Below, piece by piece: positions 51,572 through 62,792 of a DNA stretch of 64,000 bases (its first letter is position 1; each line of letters opens with the position of its first letter). Below the pieces are notes generated by a model. That model made no database searches. It was given only the letters and a program-made list of their open reading frames with translations, and was not told the DNA's origin. Source of the DNA: Caenorhabditis elegans (lineage: Eukaryota > Nematoda > Chromadorea > Rhabditida > Rhabditidae); contig NC_003280.10 of NCBI RefSeq assembly GCF_000002985.6, positions 7,622,501 to 7,686,500 on the forward strand, in the 5' to 3' direction. Both the position numbers and the translations under genes were made by a program.

Positions 51572-54500
51572 TGTATGCAAATATTGCCGGTGGAGCCGAA
51601 GCCATAAAAATCGAGCACATCGTCAGTCTGACGGTATCATTGTGCATCTTTTTTGATACGACTTTTCACTTTTCCGTCACTACACTTAACCTTAAGTCTG
51701 CAGACTTCTCTTTTTTCTATAGTATAGACTCTTTATCCCCTTATTACAATAATCGTCTTTACGAGTCCTCATTGCTTCCACTCATTGACTATCCGTACTT
51801 ATAAAATGAAACTCCTTCTTATTTCTTAATTCTTTGTTCACTTCTACAAGACGCTCTTGACTCCAATTCATTCTCACGCGATTTCGCCCAGTGAGTGTCC
51901 GAAATAAGGTCAAATTGTGCATTATGTGAAGTGAGAGTGAAAGGGTCTTCTAAAGTTTTGACCTGGGATACGTCATTCTGAGATTTTATGGTAGGAAGTA
52001 TTGCTCAAAATCTAGAAGAATTTTTGAATGGTTTTCAAAAAATTATCGACTAATTAAGCAGTTAAAGTACTCGAGTAGAATTTTTTTCGTTGTTTTGAGT
52101 TTTTTTTGAAAAGTTAAAAAATGTGCTATCGTTTTCTTTTTAACTCAAAGTAACGTATTACTAAATGTTCCGAAGATCCTGTTAGAGTATCCGTGTCGTC
52201 TTTTCTCTCTGAGTTTATGGTATTATGGGAACATTCGCGCACAGTGCGCATTAGTCGTCTCCGTGATCTTTCTCACTCCTCCGTAGCGCATATTATTCCA
52301 ATCCATGACTTTCTCCTTCTTCATGTCCAAGGAGCGAATGCATATCTCCGTAAAGTCACCCGTCGAGGCCGCAAAGACGTACACCCGCACTTTCGGCTCG
52401 CGATGACCTAAATTCTGTGAACGGTTGGACGACGGAAGAAGTTGATGAAATGGTGCGACCTCCTCTCCGCTCTATAAATCGACCCCGATTGGAGCCAATT
52501 CAGATGAAATCGTTTTGTGCGCACACACGCTTGTCTAAATCGGATTCGTTCTACCAACGTGATTCACTCGTCGTTCAACCATTATTGCACACAATAGAAT
52601 CGACAAATCGACATAGGCGCTGTAGGCGACGACGACGACGAAAACGAAGTGATGAGCGCATGCGAGACGAGGGCACCACTCAAACTGGTTTTCGAATCGC
52701 TGAGTTACAACCACAGAGGCGGTCGGGCATCACATAGCGAGGCCATCACACATTTTCATTGTGTCAGAGCCACCAATGTCAGAGGAATCGTTAAACACCG
52801 TGCATCAAACAAAAAATCAGTGGAAAGGAACGATTGGAGAGTACTGAAGAGAAGAATGGGTTGCTGTAGGAGTGAGCATACGATCAAAAATTCAAAATGT
52901 GTAGAATAGGTGTTTTGGAACTTTTTTAAATTCCAAGTGAGCTGTTTGAAGATTTAGCATTGTTTTGGAAGACATTTTTTCAAAATTATCAAATACTAAG
53001 GCAAAACAATTTCTTAAAAATTGTCTGAAAATGTGAAATTGTATCTAAAAGTTGTCATTGGCAAAATTTAAAAAATCGTTTTTTTTTGCTGTAAGGTTTA
53101 ATTTGGAAAAGCTTTCAGATAATTTCAATGAAACTGGTACTCTAGTATTTATGGTAAAAATTGTAGCGATTTTTAGAAAAAAAACCTTGATCAAAGCTGT
53201 ATTTTTGGCATTTTCCAAGTTAAGTAGCAAGTTGACCACTACCTTCTTTTAACAACATCTAATCACTTCTCTATGACTCACAATGAACACACTTCGTCAA
53301 ACAGACGCTAGTCTACATGACCCATCTTATACTTTCACTTTTCATGTGCACAAGAATTTGGATTAGCTTTTTGAGTTGTGAGACATATGTATCTAGATCT
53401 TGAGAATCACCTGTTTTATTCTAGGAAGTTACAGTGTGCTTCTGCTTCTAATATGTGGCGAGTATCACTAATCCATGCATTAGGTGCAAGGTCATATATC
53501 TTTTTGAAAAATTCCTACTTTTTTGTAAAAGCGCAACAAATATGCAAGGTCACCTGGCACAAGCTTCGAATGTTTACGACTAGCTCTTGAGAGGACATGT
53601 GGTTTAGATTTTTTCTGATAACAATTTCAAAATAGATCATGCTCTGTCTATAGTCCCTGGATCAGATTTTATTGAATTTGAGTGCGACATTGTAATCCGG
53701 TTGTTCATGTTTCCCATGTTGGAAATGGGAGCAACGTCGTCGTTGAAATGCGCGATTCGGGTGCGTCGGGGCGATAAAACTCATGACCGGCAGTAGTGGC
53801 GTTTATGCGACCAAAACTGTGTCTATCCCTTCTCTCCCACAAGTTCCCGTCTCTCTTGATCTCTCTGCATCTACGACTCAAATTCCGAAACTCGTTGTGC
53901 TTCTGCTGCTGTTGCTTCCGAGAATGTCTTCTTTGCCGGGGCTGCACCGTATCTCTTCAATTACGTCAAATTCTCTCGCGCTCAAACGCACTATTTCTTC
54001 CCGTATACGCGGAGAGAATTGAAGAAGGCTATGCGCACAGCGGACAGTAGTCGTCGAAAAATAAAAGAAGATGAGCCAGTTTTGTCTTCCACACACTTCT
54101 CCTCTCGTTGGTATTCTTGCGCGGGCACACGCGCATCCTTCTTCTTATTCTCTCACATCTTCTTCCTCTTCGCCGATTCTCAAACGATTCCCCGGGACGT
54201 ATGAGACAGGGACTGGCTCTTGTCTGCGTCTCACTGATTAGTACTGTGTGCGGTAGCTGAAGAAGGGACGAATAAGAAGACGGGTCTCTCTCTCCCTTTT
54301 TTCACTCTTTGCTACCCTGTCTTCTGGCATGTCGCTCGTAATAACAACCCGACTGCACACAAACGATGCGCACGCATTCCGATGGAATTACTGTGGGAAG
54401 TGGGATGATGTGCAAGGCCGGTTCTAGTAAAAGGACCAATTATTACCGGATTCTACAAAATTGCCCGAGTTTCGAAAGTTGTGCTAGAAGGTTCGGAATT

Positions 54501-57500
54501 CTGAAGGCTCATTATTTAATTTATAGAAAACTATTCTATAAACAAGTTCTTCTAGATCAAACTCGAAACTGTATTAGGTTTCTTATTAAAAAAAAAATTA
54601 CAGACGATTTATCTTATGTGAAGCTCTTGTCTAAATAAATTTTTGAGCAACTGAATTTATCAAAACTGTATGTAAATTCATATCGATGACTTCAACACCT
54701 ATCTAGTTTTGAACATATTCAAATTTTTAGCATAATGTCTTCATCCCTGACAACTACTCAATTCTAGAAAATGGCCTTATTGAGCTTCGACCTCGTGTCA
54801 TTATGCCGATTTTGTATACTCAACCAAAAGAGCCGATATCCGGTTTAGATGAAAAGAGTCTGTATTCCTCATCTTCTCTTTCGGAATCCCTCATCTGTCA
54901 CAGCACAGTCCCTGTATGCGACTATCGACTCCAATTTGTCATCATAATACAGCCGACTGTCGCGTGTGTCTCTTCTTCTGTCTCTATGTTTGTCGGCCTC
55001 ACAATTGTAGTCGTCGGTCCCCTCTCCCTCGCGCACTGACGCCTTCGTGCCGACAGCACAACGCACCTCTTCTAACCATCAATTTTAGTTCGGGCGGTTG
55101 TTTTGATACACTACTACAATGTCTGTGCTCGAGTGACCTTCATCTCACCTCTTCAATTACCATTCCCGTCCTCATCCCGTAGTGCTCATTTTACAATGCG
55201 GCAATCAAGGTGCAGTTAGCGGTAGCGATGTTGTCGGAATTTATATGAATGGTCTATGAGCAAAGAGTGCCTGCACATTCTACGATCATCAATTACTCAA
55301 TTGTAACCTTGAACCATTTACGGTGTCGGATCCCTTCACACCTCTCTTCCCCTCTCATCAATTGCCTCCAGCTCGCCGGAGATCACAATCGTTGGCCCAT
55401 CAGGATGAGAATCAATATTTGGAAATCGCCACTGGCACCAGGTGCGTGAACGAGCAGAGCATGTACAACCAGTCGACTGTCCTTCAGGATTTCGAGTACA
55501 ATGAATAATCACGTGAAGTGTGAAGGTCGGCTGAGCCGAAAATGGGTGTGCGCAATTTTGTAGCGAGTTGTTGTTGTTGCGCATGATCGGCCTTCCGCTT
55601 CAAGGACGATTCGGAGATGTGCGATGGAGGTACTAGGATGGATTGAGAAGGATGAGCAAAGAGTTTGAATGTCGATGGAGATGGAGGATTGCGCGCGGAA
55701 GTGCTGACCTATTTGCTTTAATGGAACAAGAAAATGGAAGTTAATTTCACAGCATGTCGGTGTATGCATTAGTTGAAAAATAGGAAAGAGCATTCAATAT
55801 TTAGTCACGAGGTGTTTCTGAAATATACGGCGGTAGATCAACCTACATAATAAAAGATGCAATCTTTTTATTATCGAGGTTAATATCTGAGCTCCATTGA
55901 GCAATATAAAGACTATTATGTAAGGTATCCCACATATCCCATTGGTGAGCATAGCTATTCTATCCGTCGATAATACCTCGTGCATATCGCTAAGACCCGT
56001 TTGCTTCCGTGTTTTTCATCTCCTCACACATTCTTCGTTGCAACTTTTCATCTGTGTGCGCGAAGGCGCATCAGATGATCGTCTTCTTCGGCTTCTTCTC
56101 CCTTTCTGCTACTTCCATTCAATTCGGCGCACACAAAACAGAAGCACTCTCATCCTCAAACCGGCTTGCCAGTCACCCACGAGCGTACCATCTCTCGGGG
56201 GCCACCGCTCCTTCGCCGCTCGTGTCCTTATTACACTCCGACGCTCACAGTTCTTCACATTTTTCCTCTTCTTTTACCACTTCTTCTTCTTCTGAGAAGA
56301 AGACGTTGCCAATTTGAATGCGCGACTTCTTGTGTGTATGAGCGCGCTCTGTAACGAAGCGATGCAGAAGCATGAGTCTCTGCTGTGGCCCAAATTGCTT
56401 GCCATAACAATTTCGGGCCGTCGCCGACAGCGGTAGCAACGACGCCATTTGCTTTTTGCTTATCACGAAGTGAAGCAAGAACCGGTTGGCACTTGTCTCA
56501 GACACCACCATCAAGTGCTTGCTCGTCTTCTCTTTTCGACTGTCAATGTCTTATTCTTTCTTCTTCCTGCTACTTATGTAGTACAGTATATTGGTTCTAC
56601 TTCCTCTAAAAACTTACTGTTGAGATTTTGGTTAAACATTTGTTCCATCCGTGTAATCATATTTAATTTCAAGAAATCCCAAACAACGTTCACCTTTTTC
56701 TGGTCTCCATTTCTCTTTACCCGAGCATTTTCTTATCAGACGAGTTGATCTACTTTCTAGCGGTTGCATGCCCTTGACTCTTGATGGTGTTCGGTAATTC
56801 TAACCGTAAACTTGATTTAGGATAATTGCTCAATATCCTTCAACTTATTGTTAGACATCTATGTTATTGCTGAAACTGTGTAGTATTTGTCTGACGGTTG
56901 TCGCTCCTTCGTTGAGCGAAGAATCATTTGCCTCAGTCGATCTAAAACTCGTTGTGTAGGGGGTGACAGGCTCCTAAAAGAAAGAAGGAACCGCCCAACT
57001 TGTCTCTTGTGGCGTCGTCTCGCACACTATTTCTGTGCCCCGTCGACGATGCGGACGTACAGAAGAAGAGCCAAAAACGAGTTTTCTCTAGATGGACGCG
57101 GTGGGGGAGAAGGAGTAGAAGATGGAGGCAACATAGTCTCTATCGGAAGACGAAGAAGACGTTTCTCATTCCTCGACGTGTGATGTCTCTCTATTCGCCA
57201 CAATCTCTACTGTCCTTCAGTGGCGTACGACCACGATGTAAACAGCACAGCGCCCCCTAGAAGACAGCGGGATACTGTAGAAAGAGAGTGCTCGGCGAGT
57301 AGTGCGCAGAGAACTTTGATTGGGTAATTTATCGAATGATAACCGCACGAAGTCTGTTAGTTTTTGAGAAAAAAGAAGGAAAATAGCGTCTTCCTTGGTT
57401 TGTCGATTGCGATAACTATCTAGATTTGAACACATTCACAAACAGATACTGATCAATTTCATTTTTTTAATCATTTTGGCACGAAAAACGTCACTCTCCT

Positions 57501-59583
57501 GTCTCGAGAGTTAGTTGACACATTCCTTCATTTATTTTTCACTTCTTGAAATGCAAATTGTTATCCCTCAACCAATCCCATCAATCGTCGCCATTTTGTC
57601 GTCCGTTTCTGGGTCACCGGAGCGGCGGTAGTTCCTGATAATTGATATGTGCGCAGTTTACGACACACACTCTTTGCAAAGACCTTGAAGAGCTCTGTCA
57701 TTATCAATCAATCGCCCGTCTTATATCCCACCCAGATATTTTTTTCTGCAAATTTCTCGTTCATTTCCATTAAAACATTTGAGCCGGCTCCGCCTCTCTT
57801 TTGTAGAATGAGTTTCGCTCTTCCACGGAACGCCACGCCCATCATCTCAACGTAGGTTCCATAGCGTTCAGTCGTCACTATTTCGAATCATGAGATGGTT
57901 ACTGTCGTGACCCTGTCGGAGATTGGAATCTCGGAGCTCGCTGAGTTGGCAATGTGTCTACTCGTCCATCTATTCTTTCTTATATGATTACTGCCTCTTT
58001 CTCTATAGAATCTCTTCATTTGTCCTTGAGTCGCAACAGCCATCTCACATGATATTCGGGTGAATCATCGTTTAATTTCTTGTATTTCTTGCTCTTTTTG
58101 TTTGTGAAAAATTGTTTTGACAAATTTCAGTAGTATGATAATATCAATTCAAATTTATTTGGAAACCCCTCATAAAAACATCACGTTGTAGATAGTTCAT
58201 AATATCAATTAGTTATGAATGTATTATCTCCAATTTTTTTTCTAAATTTAATCACTGCCAAGTTCAAATATCCTCAAGATATTTTAACACCTCATCCTTA
58301 TTTTCTAATATCTTTTATCCGACTCACCAGTATTTTCTCTTTCTTTCTCTCGTATTCGCTCACCTTGATCATCTACAGCTCTTACCGTAACTCCGCCCCT
58401 ACTCCGCTCCACCCCTATACGCGCTCACGCACAAACCCGCATTCAGTGGCCTTCAGCCTCGGAGCGCTCTACCTGCGCTCTCATGTGAACCAACATTCTT
58501 GTTTGAGCTCCTTCTTTTTCTTGTATTTTTTTTAATATTCTGAATTTCAGGTGAAAAAGAATTTCGAACGTGTCTCGCTGCTCACACGTCTCGAAGATCA
58601 CCCGTATCTTCGTGATGATCAAGATGTCGTTCAAGACGATACACAGTCTCAAGGAACCGATGGAATGCTTCTTCAGCTCAATGATGAGGAACGACAAAGG
58701 CTAATGAAGATGATAAGCACACCTGGACCGCAGACATTGAGCATGGAACGGATACAGATGGCTCCAGGACAAGGTCAGCATATTCTCCAACAACATCAGA
58801 TTCCATCAACATCGTCATACACAAACGTAAGTGGTCACTTCTTTGACATTTTAAATATTTTATTTACAGTTAATTTTATAGTGAAAACTGATAAAAACAA
58901 GAATGATAATTTTTAGACCTTTAAATTAAAAATATAATGTTTTCTAAAAAAATAAATAATATAACAAAAAAATAAACTGTTTCAGAATTCGTTTATCTAC
59001 ATCAAAAGTGATCCACAATACAAAGATGAACCACAACAACAATCCAATCAATTCGATGCCACTGTGAACTCTGTTGCTCATGGACAAGCTGGACTTTCAA
59101 CACTAGAAATGTTCGCTTGTAATGGATCTCCGAACGGTGGTGATGTACTTCGCAGAAAGACGCCGTCTCGGAAAGCTGAAGATTCAATAAAAGCTACGTG
59201 TAAAGTATGTGGACATGATGTAATGTATTCTCCTCAAAGGACTTGGAACTTGATGCGTCACGTATGGATTATGCACCAATCATCAAAACCGAATCAGTGT
59301 TCAATATGCGGATATTCTCACATCAAGCCATATGTTAGGAAACATATCGAGTCTCAGCATAAGCATGATTCAAATGCAACGATAATTGACTTAAAGTGAG
59401 TTTTACATTTCTCAGTTTGATAAAATTGTCAATTTGATTTTCAGATCACCAGAACTAGAAGCTGAATGGAGTCAATTGTTAGATCAATGCTTCGGAGTCA
59501 CATATCGAAAGTGGAAGCATCATAAGGAGGATACGCAGCACACCGGTGGGTTACTGTTCGATGACGACGAGTTGAGAGGGTGA
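49543..59583 (+). CDS. lir-1: LIN-26-related two-zinc-finger nuclear protein, operon partner of lin-26
   Basis: Four exons: 49543-49608, 58551-58826, 58986-59395 and 59445-59583. They encode 296 residues. The N-terminus (MPKFVVIELNDDAATIDLLS, then VKKNFERVSLLTRLEDHP) aligns with the start of LIN-26, with an intron at the same place and phase. Then come a Gln-rich linker and the fingers CKVCGHDVMYS...HVWIMH and CSICGYSHIK...HIESQH. The C-terminal motif is SPELEAEWSQLLDQCF. lir-1 is known to be co-transcribed with lin-26 as an operon. The first intron is 8.9 kb, very long for this genome. An internal promoter or alternative start within it is likely. The stop is TGA at 59581. Poly(A) signal AATAAA at 59839-59844. 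Confidence 0.88.
49765..50453. mobile_element. hAT-like MITE in the lir-1 intron
   Basis: A 689-base AT-rich element with inverted ends: left CAAGGGTGCCGCTGAAAAAA, right AAAAAGCGACACCCTTG. Past the CGC core both ends continue into CGGTTTTTTTTGTTG-type sequence. It is flanked by an 8-base near-perfect direct repeat, TTCCTAAA (49757-49764) and ATCCTAAA (50454-50461). A CA-GGGTG-type terminus with an 8-base target duplication is the hallmark of the hAT superfamily. The interior consists of CGAAAAAT-like short repeats in both orientations without a transposase frame, so it is non-autonomous. Confidence 0.8.
51525..51570 (+). repeat. (TG)n microsatellite, about 23 units
   Basis: An uninterrupted TG dinucleotide run of about 46 bases within the lir-1 first intron, with GTGTATGC following. 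The open frame through it (Cys-Val repeats) is not a gene. Confidence 0.95.
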
Positions 59584-59838
59584 GCGAGAGCGTCACCGAC
59601 ATCAACTGAAGACCGCCAGTGTAGTCTTTGCAGCGGGTGATGAAGATTACGGTCACGAGCATCATTTTTCACCGGAGGAAGATGTAATGACAACTTTATG
59701 ATTCTTCATGGCTTTCACTTGTCGACGTCTTCCCATTGTCTTCCATTCATCTTTCGTCATCTCTTCATATTTCACTCAATCACTGCCTTGTGCGATCATG
59801 TAATTTCAAACTATTGTAATTCGTTGAAATTATCAAAT

Positions 59839-59974
59839 AATAAATTTAATCAGGTTATTATTGAATGTTTATGTAACCTATTCCATCTCACAATGAGTTA
59901 ATACAACTCTTGAATACTTGAATACCTTCATCCCTCGCTTACTTTTTTTAAAATTTTTAATTGATTATTTTCAG
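59839..59974 (+). promoter_or_regulatory. lir-1/lin-26 operon junction with SL acceptor
   Basis: The lir-1 AATAAA (59839-59844) is followed 130 bases later by ATTATTTTCAG (ending 59974), directly abutting the lin-26 ATG. A poly(A) signal about 100-150 bases before a consensus TTTTCAG fused to the start codon is the standard layout for SL2 trans-splicing of a downstream operon gene. It agrees with the published lir-1/lin-26 operon. Confidence 0.8.
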
Positions 59975-61682
59975 ATGCTTTCTAAATTTGTGGTAGTCGA
60001 AGTAAGCAACTCAAATAACACAATGACACTGGTGGAATACTTGGTATGTTTATCATTTAAAAAGTTCGATTAACATTGGTATTTTCAGGTAACGCATGGA
60101 TTCGACAAGTTTGCAGTTGTAACAGATTTAGTTGATCACCCTTCTTTCAAGTACAAGGATGGTTCATCAAGTCCCGAATCTCCATCAACAACTGCTTCAA
60201 CTGCTGCCCAACACACACCACCACGAACAGCAGTTTCAACACCTACATCCATCAACACTCCAGTTCCACCACATCAAAACAAACAGAGGCATTCAATTGA
60301 CAAAATCGCTGCAAATTTATCCACCAAAAAGGTTTCACCATCATCTATTGAGAAGCAGCTCCAAAGAACATCTCATAATCCTCTTCATCAACTATCTACC
60401 CCACATGCATTGAGTCAACTACAGAAATTGCTGGAGGAGCAGCACAAGATTAATCAGATGAATATTCAGAAAAAGGAACAGGAGAGGCAGCAAGCTGAGA
60501 TTCAAAGAATTCTGCTCCAACAGGCAAATGCTGCTCAGATTAATCACTCATTTGGATTAGAAAGGCTAACACCAGAATATGATGATAATCATCATAGTGA
60601 AACAATATCTAAAGCTAGCTCTGAAGATTTGAAGACTGAGCCCGATTCAACTGATTTTGGGCTTGGAACAAGCGACGATCAAGTACGTGCTTCAATGCTT
60701 CATCTGCTTCATCCAGTATTTGCTCCAGCTTTTGGGATGCTTGATGCCGAGAATATCTTTGGAGCTGCATCAAAACCAACGACGCCTGCATCAAAACGAC
60801 GAAACACTGATTCAAATGGTGCTCCATCGAAAAAACATCGTTGGCTCCCAGTCAATGAGCTTGAAGAGAGTCGATCATCGCGAGGAAAGAACTGCGGAAG
60901 AGTTCATTGCAAGGCCACCTACAAGTGTGCACTCTGTGGAAAGCCAACAACACTCAACTCAACAGGATCTCGTTGGAATCTTCTGCGCCACGTCATCATG
61001 ATCCATTCGGATTGTAAGCCATATAAGGTGAGTATAAGTGTTTCAAAACTTTTTTGCATGATTGTGTATTGTCTATTAAAGTGCTAACATGTCCCCCTAT
61101 TAACCTTATCCATGTATTGTGTTGTTCATGAATTTTTGTGTGATGCGTGCAGTTTGTAGCTGTGTTCTTTTGCAGTGTTGGGATTGTGACTTCACCGGAA
61201 TAAAATCCAACGTTATCTCCCACGCCAGGCAATGTCGTCACAACGCCGAAGATGCCCATGACATTACGTAAGTTTAAACAATTATAATGAAACCATTGTA
61301 GTGCAGTAGTGTGAAGTGAAAAGCTATCTATTTTTTTTATTAGTATTCGAGTTTCGAGTGATATATGCATGGAGTGTTCCATATTCCATTCCCTAAACTT
61401 CCTCCCAATTCCCCTACTTCCTTCATAATCATCACATAACAATCTCTGCAAATTCTTATTTTCAGTACCGACGAGATGCGTGCCGAATGGAATCTCCGCC
61501 TTCACGAATGCTTCCCAGATTATGTGCGTGCTAAAGAACGTGGATGGCAACCAGAGGAGGTTACTGTAAAGAAAGAAGAAGTAGAGGAGTCTCCAACTCT
61601 TGTCAAACAAGAACTCACTCTTGTTAAACAAGAACCCACTTTTGCCGAGCAACTCGAGCCAATGGCTCAACCATTGGTGTAG
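59975..61682 (+). CDS. lin-26: LIN-26, zinc-finger epithelial fate factor
   Basis: Four exons: 59975-60043, 60089-61027, 61176-61267 and 61466-61682. They encode 438 residues, the known LIN-26 length. The nuclear protein specifies and maintains epidermal and other non-neuronal epithelial fates. Structure: N-terminal family module (MLSKFVVVEVSNSNNTMTL, then VTHGFDKFAVVTDLVDHP), Ser/Thr/Pro-rich segment, and a Gln/Glu-rich probable coiled coil (LQKLLEEQHKINQMNIQKKE). An acidic region follows, then basic SKRRNTDSNGAPSKKHRW. Two fingers follow: CALCGKPTTLNS...HVIMIH and CWDCDFTG...HARQCRH (H-x5-H). The closing motif is TDEMRAEWNLRLHECFPDY. The C-terminus repeats VKQE twice. The start codon is fixed by the abutting splice-leader acceptor. 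Probable poly(A) signal AATAAA at 62242-62247. Confidence 0.96.
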
Positions 61683-62792
61683 TTCGAAGCAGCTATTCAT
61701 AGATGAATTTTGCAATTCAATACTAGCCTTTAATTACTTTTTTCTATTGTTATGATGATACATATCTTAGCCCTCCCCAATCAATATCTATGCACATTGA
61801 TCACCTTGCCCACTTTTTAACAAACCATTCCAATCTGAATACACCTTGCCTCTCATTTGCTTTTTCATTCCTTCCGATTATTGTTCTGTGATATTTCCTT
61901 CCAGTATTTCGTTCTGGTTGTGCCTTTTCATTCACCCGCAGGTCCGGTTAATTGAAAGTTCACTTTGCCCCCACAAATTTTGCCTTTATCTTCTCTGTTA
62001 CAGTGCCTTAATTCACTTTTTCCATTGTACACCTTTTTTAACTTTACTCTTTGCCACACCATTCAGTTTCTCGACGGGTATTTATGTTGAATGATAGCAT
62101 TCTTTCATCAGCATTCGAGATTTCTTATGTACATCTGATCATATTTTCTCAAGCATAATCTGAAATTCTTTCCATTTTCCCTGTAACGCATAATATGCAA
62201 TTTAGCATAATGCGTTTTTTTGCAATTCTCTAGAAGCATCTAATAAAAATTAAATAATACAAATCGTGTGTGTCGAGGGCTTTCTATGAAAATACAAAAA
62301 CCCAATTAGAAACACTAACGTTGTCGTGCTGGGAATATTAAAGATGGAATATAGCCAGTTGGGATTAAGTCTACATGCACTCATAATATTCAAACAATTT
62401 CCAGTTAAAGTTTTGGTAAATTGCAAAATGTTCCAAAAATCTGGTTTCATTCAGAAATTGCGAACATTTTGGTAAGTTCTAAGCCCACGCAATAAAGTAT
62501 AAAACTTGTAGAAAAAACAATATTTGGTCGACTTCCAAAATTATGATAAACATTTTATGCTTTACAACGATATTTGGAAATTTTGGCACTAGAAGAGCGG
62601 CTTAAAATGTTTTCCCCTACAATAAAAATGATACTAATTGATCATAGTTTCCAAGAAAAATCTTTCGACGTGACTTCTTAATCTCACTTTTTTTTAGAAA
62701 TATATATTTGTTTTGGTTCATAGAGAAATCCACGAAATTTTCCTCATTTCTACTTATTGATATTATTTAATCAATACAAAATACGCATAAAT
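61683..62792. other. lin-26 3' UTR and spacer
   Basis: A pyrimidine-rich probable 3' UTR runs to the AATAAA at 62242-62247, about 560 bases after the stop. An AT-rich spacer of about 540 bases follows before the next plus-strand gene. Open frame 61846-62094 is composed of pyrimidine-run codons and is not supported as a gene. Confidence 0.55.

Larger units (their letters stand above)
49609..58550 (+). promoter_or_regulatory. 8.9 kb first intron of lir-1, probable regulatory region for lir-1/lin-26
   Basis: No exon chain was found on either strand. The first 0.9 kb contains the hAT-like MITE. From about 50.6 to 58.5 kb the DNA is mixed-composition and pyrimidine-rich, with many CTCTC/GAGAG stretches, CG-containing blocks and a TG microsatellite, unlike the AT-rich intergenic DNA elsewhere. 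Such composition over 8 kb suggests cis-regulatory elements. lin-26 expression in epithelia is known to depend on several separate regulatory elements upstream of it; assigning them to this intron is inference. Confidence 0.55.

Noticed and set aside
56887..57260. Arg-rich plus-strand open frames in the lir-1 intron
   Set aside because: No acceptor/donor chain, no domain, and overlapping frames in the same block. More likely regulatory DNA.
61846..62094. 82-codon Phe/Ser/Cys-rich open frame after lin-26
   Set aside because: It lies in the pyrimidine-rich lin-26 3' UTR; the composition explains the frame.
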